Assembly: GCA_002314435.1 (NCBI GenBank)
Contig: DCFV01000115.1
Coordinates: 7,239-14,712, forward strand
Source: Acidobacteriaceae bacterium UBA1795
GTDB lineage: Bacteria > Acidobacteriota > Terriglobia > Terriglobales > Acidobacteriaceae
Length of the DNA stretch: 7,474 nucleotides
Direction: 5' to 3'
A program made the translations under genes and the position numbers. Below, piece after piece: positions 5,674 to 7,474 of the stretch (position 1 is the stretch's first letter; every line of letters begins with the position of its first letter). The notes below the pieces were generated by a model. The model saw only the letters and a list, made by a program, of their open reading frames with translations. It was not told where the DNA came from and did no database searches.

Positions 5674-7474
5674 TTACTTGACTACGAGATTCACCAGCTT
5701 GCGCGGCACGACAATGACCTTGGCCACCGTCTTGCCTTCCGTGCGGCTCTGCACCTTTTCATTGGCCAGAGCAGTCGCTTCGATGTCCTTCGTGCTTGCT
5801 TCCGCGCTCACGCGCACTACGGTGACAAGCTTGCCGTTCACCTGCACCGGAATCTCGATCTCGTCTTCCTTGGCGAGTTCTGGATTGCTCTGAGGCCACG
5901 GCGCACGCAACACAGCGCCCGTTTCGCCGAGCTCTTCCCACAGCTCGGCTGCAAGAAACGGCGCGAGCGGCGCGAGCAGCAGCACCAGCGAGCGCAGCAA
6001 CTCGTAGATCACCGGCGCGGGCACTTCGCCTGCTGCCAGTTGCGCATCTGCCGCCTGCATCTCGTTTACCAGTTCCATGATGGCCGCGACACACGTGTTG
6101 AAGTGCCAGCGTCCCTCGAAGTCCTGTGTGATTTTGGCAATGGTCTGGTGCAGCTTGCGCTGCAGTTTCTGTGCTACTCCGCCCCGCGCCACGACTGCAC
6201 TGCCGCGGCCTTCCCTTGCCACTGGCGCGTACTTCGTCGCGAGGCGCCATACGCGGCCCAGGAAGCGGCTCACGCCCGCAACGCCGTCCTCCTGCCAATC
6301 CAGGTCGCGATCGGGCGGTGCGGCAAACAGCGCATACATGCGCGTCGCATCGGCACCGTAGCGCGCGACCATGTCGTCGGGCGAAACCACGTTGCCCTTC
6401 GACTTGGACATCTTCGCGCCGTCCTTGATCACCATGCCCTGCGTGAACAGCCGCCGCGCGGGCTCGTCGTTCGTGATCAAACCAAGATCGCGCATCACCT
6501 TGGTCCAGAAGCGCGAGTAGATCAGGTGCAGAATCGCGTGCTCCACGCCGCCGATGTACTGATCGATGGGGAACCAGTACCCGGCGCGCTTCGGGTCAAA
6601 CGGGGCAGTGGAGTTCTTCGCATCTGTGTAGCGATAGAAATACCAGCTCGAGTCGACAAACGTGTCCATCGTATCGGTCTCACGTCGCGCCGGTCCGCCG
6701 CACTTCGGGCAGGTCACGTTGACGAAGCCTGGCACGCGGCCGAGCGGAGAACCGCCCTGCTGCGTGATCTCAATCTGCGCAGGCAGCACCACGGGCAACT
6801 GGTCATCCGGCACCGGCACCAGTCCGTCGCGCTCGCAGTGAATCATCGGAATCGGAGTGCCCCAGTAGCGCTGCCGGCTTACGCCCCAGTCCTTCAGGCG
6901 GAACGTAATCTTCGACTCACCGAAAGCGCCGCGTGCTGCAACTTCCTGCAGCTTCTTCTGTGCGGCTTCGCAGCTCAGACCGCTGTACTCGCCGGAGTCG
7001 ACCAGCACGCCGTCTTCTGAGACAAACGGCAGCGCCGGTTCTTCCGCCGCGGGGTCCGCGGGCGCAATCACGCGCCGGATCGCAATGCCGTACTTGTTGG
7101 CAAACTCAAAGTCGCGCTCGTCGTGCGCGGGCACGCTCATAATGGCGCCGGTGCCGTAGTCGAGCAGCACATAGTTCGCCACCCAGATCGGCACCTTCTC
7201 GCCGTTGTAGGGGTTCAGCGCGTAGTGGCCGGTGGGAATACCGTGCTTCTCGATCGCGCCAACATCGCCGGCCTCGCGCGCCTTCTTCTGCTCGTCGATC
7301 AAGGTGTCGACCTGCGCCTTCAGCGCCGCATTGCCCGCGGTCAGCGCAGTCACCAGGGGATGCTCGGGCGCCATCTGCACGCTGGTCGCGCCGAAGATGG
7401 TATCCACGCGCGTGGTGAAGACGCGGATCTTCTCGTTGCGGCCTTCGACGACGAAATCAACCTCTGTGCCTTCG
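5674..7474 (-). CDS. leuS: Leucyl-tRNA synthetase, 5' part beyond window
   Basis: LeuRS charges tRNA-Leu with leucine in the cytoplasm and hydrolyses mischarged products in its CP1 editing domain. The frame is open at the right edge and gives 599 complete codons; about 240-260 N-terminal residues, including the HIGH signature, lie outside. Visible parts in order are the editing domain threonine motif VFTTRVDTIFGAT (7420 downward), the editing pocket GTGAIMSVPAHDERDFEFA, the catalytic-core return LKDWGVSRQRYWGTPIPMIHC, RETDTMDTFVDSSWYFYRY, GGVEHAILHLIYSRFW, and the ATP-binding loop KMSKSKGN (KMSKS at 6414-6400). The anticodon-binding helical domain and the C-terminal domain (IPVQVNGKLVTVVRVSAEA, ending LVNLVVK) follow. 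In the zinc-knuckle region one CxxC is intact (6711-6700), but the first reads C-E-R-D. A GTG at 7407 is an internal Val codon, not a start. The gene probably shares an operon with the membrane protein gene 15 nt downstream. Confidence 0.98.
   Translation of the reverse strand, partial: EGTEVDFVVEGRNEKIRVFTTRVDTIFGATSVQMAPEHPLVTALTAGNAALKAQVDTLIDEQKKAREAGDVGAIEKHGIPTGHYALNPYNGEKVPIWVANYVLLDYGTGAIMSVPAHDERDFEFANKYGIAIRRVIAPADPAAEEPALPFVSEDGVLVDSGEYSGLSCEAAQKKLQEVAARGAFGESKITFRLKDWGVSRQRYWGTPIPMIHCERDGLVPVPDDQLPVVLPAQIEITQQGGSPLGRVPGFVNVTCPKCGGPARRETDTMDTFVDSSWYFYRYTDAKNSTAPFDPKRAGYWFPIDQYIGGVEHAILHLIYSRFWTKVMRDLGLITNDEPARRLFTQGMVIKDGAKMSKSKGNVVSPDDMVARYGADATRMYALFAAPPDRDLDWQEDGVAGVSRFLGRVWRLATKYAPVAREGRGSAVVARGGVAQKLQRKLHQTIAKITQDFEGRWHFNTCVAAIMELVNEMQAADAQLAAGEVPAPVIYELLRSLVLLLAPLAPFLAAELWEELGETGAVLRAPWPQSNPELAKEDEIEIPVQVNGKLVTVVRVSAEASTKDIEATALANEKVQSRTEGKTVAKVIVVPRKLVNLVVK

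Noticed and set aside
5599..7020. 473-codon open frame on the plus strand opposite leuS
   Set aside because: Composition is dominated by His, Arg and Leu, with no motifs, and it lies wholly antisense to the leuS and membrane protein frames; typical shadow of a GC-rich gene.
7405..7407. GTG at 7407 as the leuS start
   Set aside because: The frame continues upstream with conserved LeuRS editing-domain sequence (VDFVVEG, VFTTR), so this codon is an internal Val.
1..7474. Mobile element, CRISPR array, toxin-antitoxin or defence system
   Set aside because: No terminal inverted repeats, transposase, integrase, short regularly spaced repeats or toxin-antitoxin-like gene pairs were seen; gene content is core metabolism, signalling and envelope.

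Overview
The window is a GC-rich (about 60% by eye), densely packed bacterial chromosome segment of mostly ordinary genes. It carries seven protein genes, two of them cut by the window edges. I see no RNA gene, insertion sequence, prophage, CRISPR array or recognisable defence cluster. Protein style suggests an acidobacterium of the Terriglobia type: an MCE protein with GT-G-L repeats ending in NPKKYL, a secreted phospholipase C/P1-nuclease-like enzyme, and a LeuRS with TTRVDT and a partly retained zinc site. This taxonomic placement is inference from memory of such proteins, not from a search.

Layout: (1) 1-1470, minus: the N-terminal 490 residues of a membrane-anchored PAS-PAS-GAF signalling protein whose output domain lies beyond the left edge. 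(2) 1471-1724: a divergent control region with an 18-nt inverted repeat and a -10-like box that would make the next transcript leaderless. (3) 1725-2639, plus: a secreted metal-dependent phospholipase C/P1 nuclease superfamily protein. (4) 2655-3053, minus: an unrecognised 132-residue protein, convergent with gene 3. (5) 3054-3222: a second divergent control region. (6) 3223-3606, plus: acpS. (7) 3678-4754, plus: an MCE/MlaD-type lipid-transport protein with five exact 34-residue repeats. (8) 4759-5658, minus: a multi-pass membrane protein of unknown role, ending 4 nt from the MCE gene. (9) 5674-7474, minus: the C-terminal two thirds of leucyl-tRNA synthetase, 15 nt upstream of the membrane protein gene and probably in one operon with it.

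Functional links are modest. acpS (activation of acyl carrier protein) and the MCE protein (lipid movement across the envelope) both touch lipid metabolism and are co-oriented 71 nt apart. leuS and the membrane protein gene look co-transcribed, because the Shine-Dalgarno sequence of the second gene abuts the leuS stop codon. Genes that begin a transcription unit (gene 3, acpS and probably gene 4) lack a Shine-Dalgarno sequence, whereas the genes at 3678 and 5658, which follow another gene closely, have good ones. I found no convincing new system; the most notable features are the exact MCE repeat and the leaderless-start pattern.
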